Source: Solibacteraceae bacterium
GTDB taxonomy: Bacteria; Acidobacteriota; Terriglobia; Bryobacterales; Bryobacteraceae
Length of the DNA: 64,000 nucleotides
Direction of reading: 5' to 3'
NCBI GenBank assembly: GCA_026984795.1
Contig: JALSRK010000038.1
Span: forward strand, 118,789 to 182,788
In this document: positions 1 through 7,409 of the stretch, in pieces
Position numbering within the stretch: the first letter of the stretch is position 1
How the letters are laid out: every line of letters starts with the position of its first letter
The notes under the pieces: model-generated
The model's input: only the letters and a program-made list of their open reading frames with translations
What the model was told of the DNA's origin: nothing
The model's database searches: none
Position numbers and translations under genes: made by a program

Positions 1-287
1 CGGAGGGCGTCGGTGATCCTCCCGGTGGGATCGGGGTCGCCCAGGATCTCGCCGAGAATCAGCTCGCCCGCCTTGATGGAGCCGCACTCGCCCTCACCGG
101 TGATACCGCCCTTGCGGAGCGCCTGGTAGGGGCGGGTGGGCAGGCAAAACGTCTCAGCCAGGGCGATGCCGCAGGAACGGTGAGCCACCCGGCGGCCCTC
201 GTACAACACGTACGCAGTGCGGCGGGCCCGTTCGACGGTTTGCTGTTCCGTTTCAGTCAGCGGGCGCAGACCTGAATTGGACTTCAT
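1..287 (-). CDS. Partial Cys-containing protein, C_GCAxxG_C_C-like (3' end outside window)
   Basis: The reverse strand reads open for 95 codons from ATG at 287 to the window edge, with no stop. The visible part has cysteines in the segments SCGIALAETFC and GITGEGECGSIKAGELILGE. The second resembles the glycine-rich GE-CGA-hydrophobic stretch of the putative redox-active C_GCAxxG_C_C family (PF09719), but the match is by eye and the first cysteine cluster fits less well. There is no signal peptide and no clear Shine-Dalgarno sequence. A cytosolic protein, possibly redox or metal binding, is the most I would say. Confidence 0.6.
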   Translation of the reverse strand, partial: MKSNSGLRPLTETEQQTVERARRTAYVLYEGRRVAHRSCGIALAETFCLPTRPYQALRKGGITGEGECGSIKAGELILGEILGDPDPTGRITDAL

Positions 288-660
288 CGTATAGATACCG
301 GGGTGAACAACCATTCTACCCGCCCGCAGAGCGGGGGAGTCCGGCGGCCCACCGAGCCGAATGGCTCGCCGGCGGTCCAGGCGCGCCGCCACAGTAATCT
401 TCCAGCGGCGACCCGCCGGCGGAAACGCCCCGCTCGCGCGAGCGGCGCTGAGAGGTGCAGCGGATGTATACTCGCACCTGACTTCGAGGCTCGGGGTAAG
501 AAAGAAGTACGGGCAGCGGCCCGGGCGGAAGGAGGGGGAAGATGCGGTATTCGGCGCGTCTGCTGGCGGCGCAGAAGCTGGCAGGGGAGTAGATTTCTGG
601 TATTTCGGGGGCGAAAGTCTCCAGCGGCGCTGTTAGACTAGGGGCGCGGAGGGAACCGTC
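288..660. other. Intergenic region without a convincing gene
   Basis: About 370 bases between the divergent genes at 287 (minus) and 661 (plus). Open frames here have arginine/proline-rich, out-of-frame-like composition and no ribosome binding site. Two -10-like boxes point towards the downstream lipoprotein gene: TATACT at 467-472 and TAGACT at 634-639. No -35 is evident for either. A 16-bp palindrome lies at 430-445. Confidence 0.5.
430..445. repeat. Perfect 16-bp palindrome in intergenic DNA
   Basis: CCGCTCGCGCGAGCGG is its own reverse complement. It could be a protein binding site or simply a product of GC-rich composition. It has no T-run and so is not an intrinsic terminator. Confidence 0.4.
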
Positions 661-1206
661 ATGTCGAGCCGTTTGCTCTACTATGCACTCCCTATCGGCC
701 TGGCGCTGCTCATCGCCTGCGCCCAGGCGCCCACCAAACCGGAAGCCGAGGAGGCGGCCGAAGAGCCCGAAGCGGCCGAGGAGGTCCGGCTTCCCAAGAA
801 CGCCAAACCCTTGTCGGAGATTCTCAACGCGGTAAAAGCCCAGGGCTACGATCCCGTGGTCGAGGTCGAACTCGAAGAGGGGACGTGGGAGATCGATGCG
901 TTCAAGGGAGAAGAGCGGGTCGAGTTCCAGGTGGATCCGGTCTCCGGCGAGATCGAGACCGAGGAGGTCAAGCCCGGTAAGAAGCCTTTGGCCGAGATCG
1001 TCGCGGCGCTCGAAGCCCAGGGCTACGGCCCGATCCTGGAGATCGAGCTGGATGAAGAAGGCTGGGAGATCGAGGCCGTGAAGGGCGGCGAGGAGGTGGA
1101 ACTGGTCGCCGACCCCGATACGGGCGAAATCCGCCTGGAAGAAGCCGAAGAGGCCGAGGAAGCGGAAGAGCCGGAAGGAGCCGAAGAAGAGCCGGAAGAG
1201 AAGTAG
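661..1206 (+). CDS. Exported lipoprotein with two PepSY-like repeats and Glu-rich tail
   Basis: 181 aa. Residues 1-20 are a lipoprotein signal ending in LLIAC, so Cys20 should be lipidated. After an acidic linker come two tandem copies of a roughly 55-residue unit (about 44-98 and 103-157). Each has the pattern PL(S/A)EI, AQGY.P, EVELEEGTWEI or EIELDEEGWEI, and D..TGEI, which is the pattern of PepSY/PepSY_2 domains. The C-terminus is a low-complexity Glu/Ala run. Family knowledge links PepSY domains to protease inhibition or metal-dependent sensing at the cell surface; the role here is open. GGAGGG 9 nt before ATG is a good Shine-Dalgarno and fixes the start. It converges with deoC. Confidence 0.8.
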   Translation: MSSRLLYYALPIGLALLIACAQAPTKPEAEEAAEEPEAAEEVRLPKNAKPLSEILNAVKAQGYDPVVEVELEEGTWEIDAFKGEERVEFQVDPVSGEIETEEVKPGKKPLAEIVAALEAQGYGPILEIELDEEGWEIEAVKGGEEVELVADPDTGEIRLEEAEEAEEAEEPEGAEEEPEEK

Positions 1207-1232
1207 GCCCCGGACCCTGGCGGGGCCGGGGC
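1207..1232. terminator. GC-rich hairpin between convergent genes
   Basis: GCCCCGG (1207-1213) pairs with CCGGGGC (1226-1232), directly after the lipoprotein stop codon and 11 nt from the deoC stop. There is no U-tract, so this is only a possible weak bidirectional terminator. Confidence 0.3.
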
Positions 1233-1243
1233 GCAGGCTTCAC

Positions 1244-1978
1244 TCAGTAGCCGGAGGGAGCCGAGGTCGAACCGGCCTCGATGGGCGGCAGCCCGAGGCG
1301 CTTGCGGCACTCGTCGAGGATAGTGGCCGTCCGGGAGGCCCCGACCCGGGTGACGCCCAGAGCGCGGACCTCGAGGAGCTTGTCGAGATCGCGGACGCCG
1401 CCGGCGGCCTTCACCTGGACGTGGGCCGGGGAGTGCTCGCGCATCAGCTTCAGGTCCTCGATGGTGGCGCCGCCGGTGCCGTAGCCGGTGGAGGTCTTCA
1501 CCCAGTCCGCCTTCAACTCGCCGGCGATCTCGCAGAGCCGGATCTTGTGGTCGCGCTCGAGGTAGCAGTTCTCGAAGATGACCTTCACTTTGCGGCCGGC
1601 CTCGTGGGCGGCGTCGATGACGGCGCGGATATCGTCGCGGACGTAGTCCCAGTCGCCGCTCAGCACCTTGCTGATGTTGACGACCATATCGAGCTCCTCG
1701 CCGCCGTCGGCGATCGCCTGTTTCGTCTCGGCCAGCTTCACCGCGGTGGTGTGGCCGCCGTGAGGGAAGCCGATGGTGGTGGACGCCTTCACGGTGGAGC
1801 CGGCGAGGATCTCCGTGCAGCGCTTCAAGTAATAAGGCATGATGCAGACGCTGGCCACGTCGTAGGCCCGGGCGAGGCGGCAGCCTTCTTCGAGCTGGGC
1901 GTCGGTCAGCGTCGGGTTGAGCAGCGAATGGTCGATCATCTTGGCGATGTCGGAGTAAGTGTAATCGGCCATAGACAT
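1244..1978 (-). CDS. deoC: Deoxyribose-phosphate aldolase
   Basis: 244 aa, normal for bacterial DeoC. It cleaves 2-deoxy-D-ribose 5-phosphate to glyceraldehyde 3-phosphate and acetaldehyde in the cytosol (deoxynucleoside salvage). The class I aldolase signature is intact: Asp97 in ELDMVVN, Schiff-base Lys161 in WVKTSTGYGTGG, and the proton-relay Lys190 in VQVKAAGGVR. The N-terminal DIAKMIDHSLL is typical. Two starts are possible, ATG at 1978 and ATG at 1972 (MADYTYS). TACGAT lies 8 nt before the second and there is no Shine-Dalgarno, so a leaderless start at 1972 is possible. It is divergent from the TIM-barrel gene at 2051. Acetaldehyde from this reaction could feed an acylating dehydrogenase such as the one at 27042, but that is inference. 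Confidence 0.95.
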   Translation of the reverse strand: MSMADYTYSDIAKMIDHSLLNPTLTDAQLEEGCRLARAYDVASVCIMPYYLKRCTEILAGSTVKASTTIGFPHGGHTTAVKLAETKQAIADGGEELDMVVNISKVLSGDWDYVRDDIRAVIDAAHEAGRKVKVIFENCYLERDHKIRLCEIAGELKADWVKTSTGYGTGGATIEDLKLMREHSPAHVQVKAAGGVRDLDKLLEVRALGVTRVGASRTATILDECRKRLGLPPIEAGSTSAPSGY

Positions 1979-2037
1979 CCATCGTAGCCGATTCCGGAGC
2001 CGCGAGGAGGCGGTTTTCGCCGGGCCGGGGATTCGGG

Positions 2038-2043
2038 TATGCT
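2038..2043 (+). promoter_or_regulatory. -10 box 7 nt before ATG (probable leaderless start)
   Basis: TATGCT is followed by exactly 7 nt and then the ATG at 2051. This spacing would put the transcription start on the A of the start codon. No Shine-Dalgarno is seen. It favours 2051 over the ATG at 2039, which lies inside the box. Confidence 0.5.
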
Positions 2044-2050
2044 GAATGCC

Positions 2051-2980
2051 ATGCAGCTTGGATTCGTCAGCGCCATTCTTGCCGATCTGTCGCTCGAAGA
2101 AGTCGTGAAGTTCGCCTCCTCGGCCGGTTTCGACTGCGTCGAGCTGATGTGCTGGCCGAAGGGGAAGGCCGAACGACGTTACGCAGGCGTGACCCACATC
2201 GACGTGGTGGGCTTCACCGCCGACGATGCGAAGCGGGTGAACGACCTGATGGGCGAGGCGGGGGTCTCGATCAGCGGCCTGGGCTACTACCCCAACCCGC
2301 TGACGCCGGACAAGGACGAAGCCGCCGTGGCCATCGAGCACCTGCACCGGGTGGTGGACGCGGCGCAGTTGCTGGGCGTGGGCGTGGTGAACACGTTCAT
2401 CGGGCGGGACTGGACCCGGTCGGTGGACGACAACTGGCCGCGGTTCCTCGAAGTGTTCCGGGAGCTGGTGGGCTACGCCGGCGAGCGGGGCATCAAGCTG
2501 TGCATCGAGAACTGCCCGATGCTGTTCACCAAGGACGAATGGCCCGGGGGCAAGAACCTGGCCACGAGCCCGAAGATCTGGCGGCGGATGTTCTCCGACA
2601 TCCCGGACGAGAACTTCGGCCTGAACTACGATCCGTCGCACATGATCTGGCAGCGGATGGACTATCTGAAGCCGCTGCGGGAATTCAAAGACCGCATCTT
2701 CCACGTCCACTCCAAGGACGTGCGCCTGGACCAGCACCGGCTCGACGAGGTGGGGATTCTGGCGCATCCGCTGGAGTACCACACGCCGAAGCTGCCGGGG
2801 CTGGGCGAGGTGGACTGGGGCAAGTTCTTCAGCGTGCTGACCGATACGGGTTACCGCGGGCCGGTCTGCATCGAAGTGGAGGACCGGGCCTACGAGGACT
2901 CGCTCGAGTCCCGCAAGGCGTCGCTGGTGCAGAGCGGGCGGTACCTGGCCAACTTCGCGCCGTTCCTGCAGCGGGGCTGA
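2051..2980 (+). CDS. Xylose-isomerase-like TIM-barrel sugar isomerase/epimerase
   Basis: 309 aa, AP_endonuc_2/xylose isomerase-like fold (PF01261). It opens with [10 protein letters not shown] and has the expected acidic and histidine metal-ligand strand ends: [35 protein letters not shown] and [11 protein letters not shown]. Family members isomerise or epimerise sugars or inositols in the cytosol with a divalent metal. The substrate cannot be told from sequence. It is transcribed alone, divergent from deoC. A start at 2039 would add four residues but overlaps the -10-like TATGCT. Confidence 0.85.
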   Translation: MQLGFVSAILADLSLEEVVKFASSAGFDCVELMCWPKGKAERRYAGVTHIDVVGFTADDAKRVNDLMGEAGVSISGLGYYPNPLTPDKDEAAVAIEHLHRVVDAAQLLGVGVVNTFIGRDWTRSVDDNWPRFLEVFRELVGYAGERGIKLCIENCPMLFTKDEWPGGKNLATSPKIWRRMFSDIPDENFGLNYDPSHMIWQRMDYLKPLREFKDRIFHVHSKDVRLDQHRLDEVGILAHPLEYHTPKLPGLGEVDWGKFFSVLTDTGYRGPVCIEVEDRAYEDSLESRKASLVQSGRYLANFAPFLQRG

Positions 2981-3073
2981 GGAGCGCCTGACGGGGCAGC
3001 GCCGCGGGAGAAGCCGCGCCGGAGGGAACAAACCGGCCTCCGGCGCGTAGTCGTACTCGAAGGGGGAGACGCA

Positions 3074-3490
3074 ATGGAGTCTCACGTAAAGATCCTGGCG
3101 GTGCTCCAGATCGTCTGTGGGGCGCTGGGGCTGTTGGCGGCGGCGGTGATCTTCCTGGTCTTCGGCGGGGCGGCGAGCATCGTCGGCACGGCGGGTGTCG
3201 CCCAAGATCCGGACGCTTTGATCGCGGCGCCGATCATCGGCATCGTGGGGACGGTGATCATGGCGCTGGTGCTGGTCCTGTCGGTTCCGGCGCTGGCCGC
3301 CGGCATCGGCCTGCTGAACTTCCGGCCGTGGGCGCGGATCCTGACGATTATCATCTCGGTGCTGAACCTGCCGAACATTCCCATCGGGACGGCGCTGGGC
3401 GCTTACGGGCTCTGGGTGATGCTGTCGGCGGAGACCGAGCGTCTGTTCCGCGTCCAGGCGCCTCAGGCGCCGGCGCGCCCGGGGGCGTGA
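3074..3490 (+). CDS. Small integral membrane protein, unknown function
   Basis: 138 aa with three to four hydrophobic helices (about 8-32, 51-80 and 85-115) and a short Ala/Pro-rich cytosolic tail. GGGGGAG upstream of ATG serves as Shine-Dalgarno. No catalytic motif is visible. It has the layout of small polytopic proteins common in Acidobacteriota genomes (four-helix, glycine-rich, ending YGLWVML), which are often annotated only as hypothetical. It converges with the hydrolase-like gene ending at 3547. Confidence 0.75.
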   Translation: MESHVKILAVLQIVCGALGLLAAAVIFLVFGGAASIVGTAGVAQDPDALIAAPIIGIVGTVIMALVLVLSVPALAAGIGLLNFRPWARILTIIISVLNLPNIPIGTALGAYGLWVMLSAETERLFRVQAPQAPARPGA

Positions 3491-3546
3491 GCGCAGCTCC
3501 GGCGGCACGCCGCTAGAGCGATGCGGCCCGGGCCGGCGAAGGCGTG

Positions 3547-5595
3547 TCACGGCCTGGCGGCCAGGAACAGGGCGTCCTTGCCTGGGCGTTCGAGCACAGG
3601 GCCGGCGTCGGTTCCGTCGTTGGTCTCGGGATCCTGGCGGGATGAGCCGGAGAGTCGCCGGAACAAGCGGCCACGAGCAATGCGCGCCAGGTCGAACCGG
3701 TATGGCCGCGGCGACGGGTTGGCGAGTACGAGGCCGTTTTCGAAAACCCGATACATAGCGTCGGGATGGGCATGAGCCGTGACTCGGTGGATCCAAACGG
3801 GTTCGACTCCCTCGACGGTGAACTCCAGCGTGACCTGTTTCGCGGTGATCGAGTCGAAGTAGAAGCGCGCGCAGAACTCCTTCTCGTTGAGCCACGTCAT
3901 AAACCTGCGAGCCGGGCCGGGAGCGGCGCTCACCCACATGAGCCTGGCCATTTCACGCGGATAGCCCTTCCTCGGTTCGCCGCGGACGGTGAGAGCTACA
4001 TGGAGGTCCGGCCCTTTCAGGATCGGCAGCCGCAGCCGAAACCGCATTTCGCTCCTGCCGGAGCCGCTCGCAGTGATGCGGATGGCGCCCCCGTCGAGCT
4101 CCAGCGATGCGGAATCGCTTTGCAGGCGGGTCAGCAGCTCGGCTCCCGGCGGGTTTCCGGCGCCTCCGAGCAGATCCGGCGTCCGTTCGGCGAGGCGCAC
4201 CGGTGGTCCGGCCGGCTGGCCGAGCCACTGCAGTTTGTTCTCCGTGCCCATCCGCAGCTCGTCCCAGATGCCGAGCGTCTCGCCTGGTTCCGGCTCCGGC
4301 GGGTACGAGTAGCAGATCGCGGATCCGGTGATCACCGCGGCCGCGAACACAAGCCGGTGGGTGCGGAACGGCACGGCCACCCTCTGGCCGCGGGAACGGA
4401 ACTTGTGGTTGACGTAGTTGAAGACCGGCGGCCGGGCGTTCTCGGCCCAGAAGAACATCCGGTTCAGCCCGCCGGACCAGTCCTCGATCTCGTAGTCGAA
4501 CAGCGCGGGCCAGCCCTCGCTTTCGATGCCGTTGAGCAGGCCGAAGGCGCGCTGGTGCGTCGGTTTGAATCCGTCGCCCAGGACCAGCTTCCGGCCCCCG
4601 AGGCGTTCCCGGAGCAGCCGGCAGAACCGGATGACGCCGATGCCGTAGGCGTTGCGGCCGCCGGTGAAGCCGTTGTCGGGCTTGCCGTCGCCGTCGGTGT
4701 CGACACCCCGGCCCAGCAGCCGGTAAGCGGCGTCGGCCCGGTGCATGAGCACGTCGAACTCGACGCCGTCGAACAGCTCGAGCGCGCCGCCGGGCAGAAA
4801 CAGGGAAGCGATCTCCTCGGCCAGCACTTCCGAGCAAGTCTTGCCGTGGCGGTCGCGGGGGCATTCGGTGGAATGGTTGTAGTACCACAGCAAGCGGCCC
4901 CTGGGGCTCCAGGGACCTTCGCTCACATGGGCGGCAGCCCAGGTCTTGCCCGCTTGGAAGGCCCGGGGGACCGTTCCGTAACTACCGCGCCGGACCCGGA
5001 GCGTGTTCGTCTTCCGGTTGACGGAGACGAGTTCAACCTGCTCGGCGTAATGCCAGTCGGGCCGGCCACGGGAGTCGAGCCGGCAGAGAACGATATCTTC
5101 GTTACGGCCCTTGTAGCGTCCGACGCCGGTCCAGAACAGCGCGGCGTCTTCGACCCGCACTTCCATGAGGCCCCCTTCGGCCGGGAGGTCGTTGACGACG
5201 CGGCAGCCCTCGTAGTAGAGCCAATGGCCGGCGAAGAATTTCCCACGGGCGAAGTTAGGGTCGCGGGCGTTGCCGTTGAAGTGCAGCAGCACGAGCTGAT
5301 CCGGATGCCGGCGCTTGAAGCGCGTGAAATATTCGATGTTGCGGCGGGATCGATCAGGGCGTTCCTCGTCCAGGACCTTGCCGATGATCCCGCCGAGCCG
5401 CGAAAAGATCGCGTCCCATTGCTCATAACTGTAGTTGCCGGAGGCGGCGAGGAGCTCGGACTGGCGGAAGAAGAAGGCGCGGGGGTGGCCGCCGCGCAAG
5501 ATCCGCGGGAGCGCCCCGGCCTGCAGAAGCAGCGGACAGGCGCCCGAACCCAATGCGGCGCCGAGGCCGGCCTCGAGAAACTGCCTTCTTTTCAT
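3547..5595 (-). CDS. Tat-exported TIM-barrel glycoside-hydrolase-like protein
   Basis: 682 aa starting at MKRRQFLEAGLGAALG, a twin-arginine signal (RRQFLE followed by a hydrophobic stretch). The central part (about 60-440) reads like a hypothetical glycosyl-hydrolase TIM barrel: LVLLHFNGNARDP, FFAGHWLYYEGC, ELFDGVEFDVLMH, GVDTDGDGKPDNGF, LVLGDGF and NGIESEGWP. Acidic residues at strand ends (D in DGVEFD, E in GIESE, DYEIEDW) could be catalytic. The C-terminal 200 residues look like a beta-sandwich carbohydrate-binding part. I chose this start because GGAG lies 9 nt upstream and the Tat motif begins there. It follows the GH-A-like gene by 46 nt, so one operon. The family assignment is by pattern only; the substrate is unknown. 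Confidence 0.7.
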   Translation of the reverse strand: MKRRQFLEAGLGAALGSGACPLLLQAGALPRILRGGHPRAFFFRQSELLAASGNYSYEQWDAIFSRLGGIIGKVLDEERPDRSRRNIEYFTRFKRRHPDQLVLLHFNGNARDPNFARGKFFAGHWLYYEGCRVVNDLPAEGGLMEVRVEDAALFWTGVGRYKGRNEDIVLCRLDSRGRPDWHYAEQVELVSVNRKTNTLRVRRGSYGTVPRAFQAGKTWAAAHVSEGPWSPRGRLLWYYNHSTECPRDRHGKTCSEVLAEEIASLFLPGGALELFDGVEFDVLMHRADAAYRLLGRGVDTDGDGKPDNGFTGGRNAYGIGVIRFCRLLRERLGGRKLVLGDGFKPTHQRAFGLLNGIESEGWPALFDYEIEDWSGGLNRMFFWAENARPPVFNYVNHKFRSRGQRVAVPFRTHRLVFAAAVITGSAICYSYPPEPEPGETLGIWDELRMGTENKLQWLGQPAGPPVRLAERTPDLLGGAGNPPGAELLTRLQSDSASLELDGGAIRITASGSGRSEMRFRLRLPILKGPDLHVALTVRGEPRKGYPREMARLMWVSAAPGPARRFMTWLNEKEFCARFYFDSITAKQVTLEFTVEGVEPVWIHRVTAHAHPDAMYRVFENGLVLANPSPRPYRFDLARIARGRLFRRLSGSSRQDPETNDGTDAGPVLERPGKDALFLAARP

Positions 5596-5641
5596 AACCG
5601 ACCGCTCCAACCGGGCGGGAGGAGGGAAGGGCAACCCGGTC

Positions 5642-7297
5642 TCATCTTTGCGTTCCAGGCAGGCGCGGCCGAGGCGAAGCCCCCCGGCCGGCCGGCGCCC
5701 GGCGCACGCTCTGCGGCTTGACGATCAGAAAGCGCGGAGCTTCGTCAACTTCCAAGACATCGCCGGCGGGAGCAGGAAGAACGCCGCCCACGGTATCGCG
5801 CAGGCCGATTACCTGAGAAGGGTCCAGGCCCGGCCGCAAAGCGGCCAGTGAGATCTCCCGCTCGGCGGCGGGATAGGCCCAGAGAACGAAGCAGTCCTGC
5901 GAAGCGCCGCGGAATTCGAACAGCCAGACGTCGCCCGGCAGGCGGCTCCGCCGGTGAAACCGCTTGCCTTCGAGGCAGCGGACCAGATTGGCGTAGGCGC
6001 AGTAAGAGGGTTTGGGATGGCGCCAGTAATCGACGAGGCCGAAATGGTGTTCGGGGTTCTCGATGTCGGGACCGCGGTCGCGGTAGTTGTACCAGAACAC
6101 CTTTTCGACGCCGAGACTGAAGGCAAGCGCATGCATCTTGATGAGATAGAAGGCGTTGCCTTCGCGAGTCGTCCCCTGGATACGCGATTCGTTCGGCGCG
6201 CCTTTCCGGTAGCCGAAGAAGCCGTTGGGGTCGGGATTCCCATGATGCGGAGCCCCGACTTCGGTGAACCAGATGGGCATAGCGAAACCGGCGTTCTGCA
6301 TCAGGGCGCGAACGGTGACGATGTGGTTTTCGAGCCAGTCCTCCGGACTCGGAAAATCGGGCCAGCGGTACGGGTGCAGGGAGAGGATGTCGATGTACGG
6401 GGGCGCATCGCTCGAGAAGAAATCCGAGAAGAAGCCGTAGCGGAAGCCTTCGATCTGATAAATCAGGCGGATGGCGGGGTTGACTTCTCCGGCCGCCTGC
6501 TGGACGATGCGGAACTTGGCTGCCAGGTTGGGCCAATAGTACGGGCCGCGGCTTCCTTTCCAAAGGTTCTCCTCGATGCCGAGTTCCCAATAGAGCACGG
6601 CCGGGTCGGCCTCGAAGATGCGTTTCATCTCCGTGTAGCGCTCGTAGAGTTCGGCTTGCGAGATGGGCTCATCGCTGGAGCCGCGCCAAGAGTCCGAGAG
6701 GTTGATCGGCAGCTCGATGAGGCCGCGGTCACGGCGTGCCTGCATGTGCCGGGCCCACTGTTCCGGATTCCGGTACTGGGTCGTCGTCGCGGTTTTGACA
6801 TAGCCCGGATGGAGGTATGGGTCTTCGAGATCGAAGTGGATCAGACCGAAGGGCGAAAGGGGTTTGAGCCTGCGGGCGGCGAACGGTATCTCCGGCAGAA
6901 TGGCGAACCCGAGCTCGCGCCGGCGCCCGGAATCCGGGTTGAAGAGAAGATCCGGGGCGTCGGAGTGGAGCGCGAGGCCGTAGTAGCCGATCTCGCCAGC
7001 CGGCGCCAATACTTCAGTAGCGCGGCCGGCGGGAAGCGGAATCGGGCCGCTCAGCTCGCGGCCGCGAAAGTCCCGCCACTGCGCCGAGACGGGGTACGGC
7101 CCGGAGTAGTCGTGGCTGACGGTGATGCGAAACGGCTCACCAGGAGGGTGCACGTGCCACGGCGAGGGATCCTGAACGGCCACCCGCACCGCCGTTTGGC
7201 CGCGTAGCGTCCGCGCTCCGCCGCCGGCCGCCAGCGCAGCCACGGAGGCCCGCAACAAGGAGCGTCTGGAGAGGAGAATGCGGGATTCCACTTTCAT
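5642..7297 (-). CDS. Tat-exported clan GH-A-like glycoside hydrolase
   Basis: 551 aa. The N-terminus SRRSLLRASVAALAAGG is a twin-arginine signal. A beta-sandwich domain (about 35-135) precedes a TIM barrel. YWELGIEEN at 236-244 sits where clan GH-A enzymes carry the acid/base glutamate. IWFTEVGAPHH around Glu346 is a convincing nucleophile strand. YIDILSLHPYRWPD is the usual strand before it. The best guess is a retaining exo- or endo-glycosidase related to GH39/GH5-type enzymes, acting outside the cytoplasmic membrane. It lies directly downstream of the TonB receptor on the same strand, separated by a strong terminator, and upstream of another Tat-exported hydrolase. No clear Shine-Dalgarno precedes the ATG. 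Confidence 0.8.
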   Translation of the reverse strand: MKVESRILLSRRSLLRASVAALAAGGGARTLRGQTAVRVAVQDPSPWHVHPPGEPFRITVSHDYSGPYPVSAQWRDFRGRELSGPIPLPAGRATEVLAPAGEIGYYGLALHSDAPDLLFNPDSGRRRELGFAILPEIPFAARRLKPLSPFGLIHFDLEDPYLHPGYVKTATTTQYRNPEQWARHMQARRDRGLIELPINLSDSWRGSSDEPISQAELYERYTEMKRIFEADPAVLYWELGIEENLWKGSRGPYYWPNLAAKFRIVQQAAGEVNPAIRLIYQIEGFRYGFFSDFFSSDAPPYIDILSLHPYRWPDFPSPEDWLENHIVTVRALMQNAGFAMPIWFTEVGAPHHGNPDPNGFFGYRKGAPNESRIQGTTREGNAFYLIKMHALAFSLGVEKVFWYNYRDRGPDIENPEHHFGLVDYWRHPKPSYCAYANLVRCLEGKRFHRRSRLPGDVWLFEFRGASQDCFVLWAYPAAEREISLAALRPGLDPSQVIGLRDTVGGVLPAPAGDVLEVDEAPRFLIVKPQSVRRAPAGRGASPRPRLPGTQR

Positions 7298-7349
7298 CAG
7301 GATCGCTGAGTCTTGCTTTCTTGTTTAGGCGGTTCCCGAGAGAGCCGTC

Positions 7350-7389
7350 AAAAAAGAGGCGCCCCGCCGACGCCCCGGCGGAGCGCCTC
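7350..7389 (-). terminator. Intrinsic terminator after the TonB receptor gene
   Basis: On the minus strand a 14-bp stem with one mismatch (7389-7376 pairing with 7369-7356) and a 6-nt loop is followed at once by six T. It lies about 20 nt beyond the receptor stop codon. It separates the receptor transcript from the two hydrolase genes downstream. Confidence 0.85.
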
Positions 7390-7409
7390 AGAGGCGCCTT
7401 GGCTGTGGT

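Noticed and set aside
1979..3937. Long in-frame extension upstream of deoC on the minus strand
   Set aside because: The extension runs antisense through two real genes (2051 and 3074). DeoC motifs start only at 1978.
3766..5721. 651-codon plus-strand frame opposite the Tat-exported hydrolase
   Set aside because: High-GC antisense frame. No recognisable domain, and its composition is that of a complement reading.
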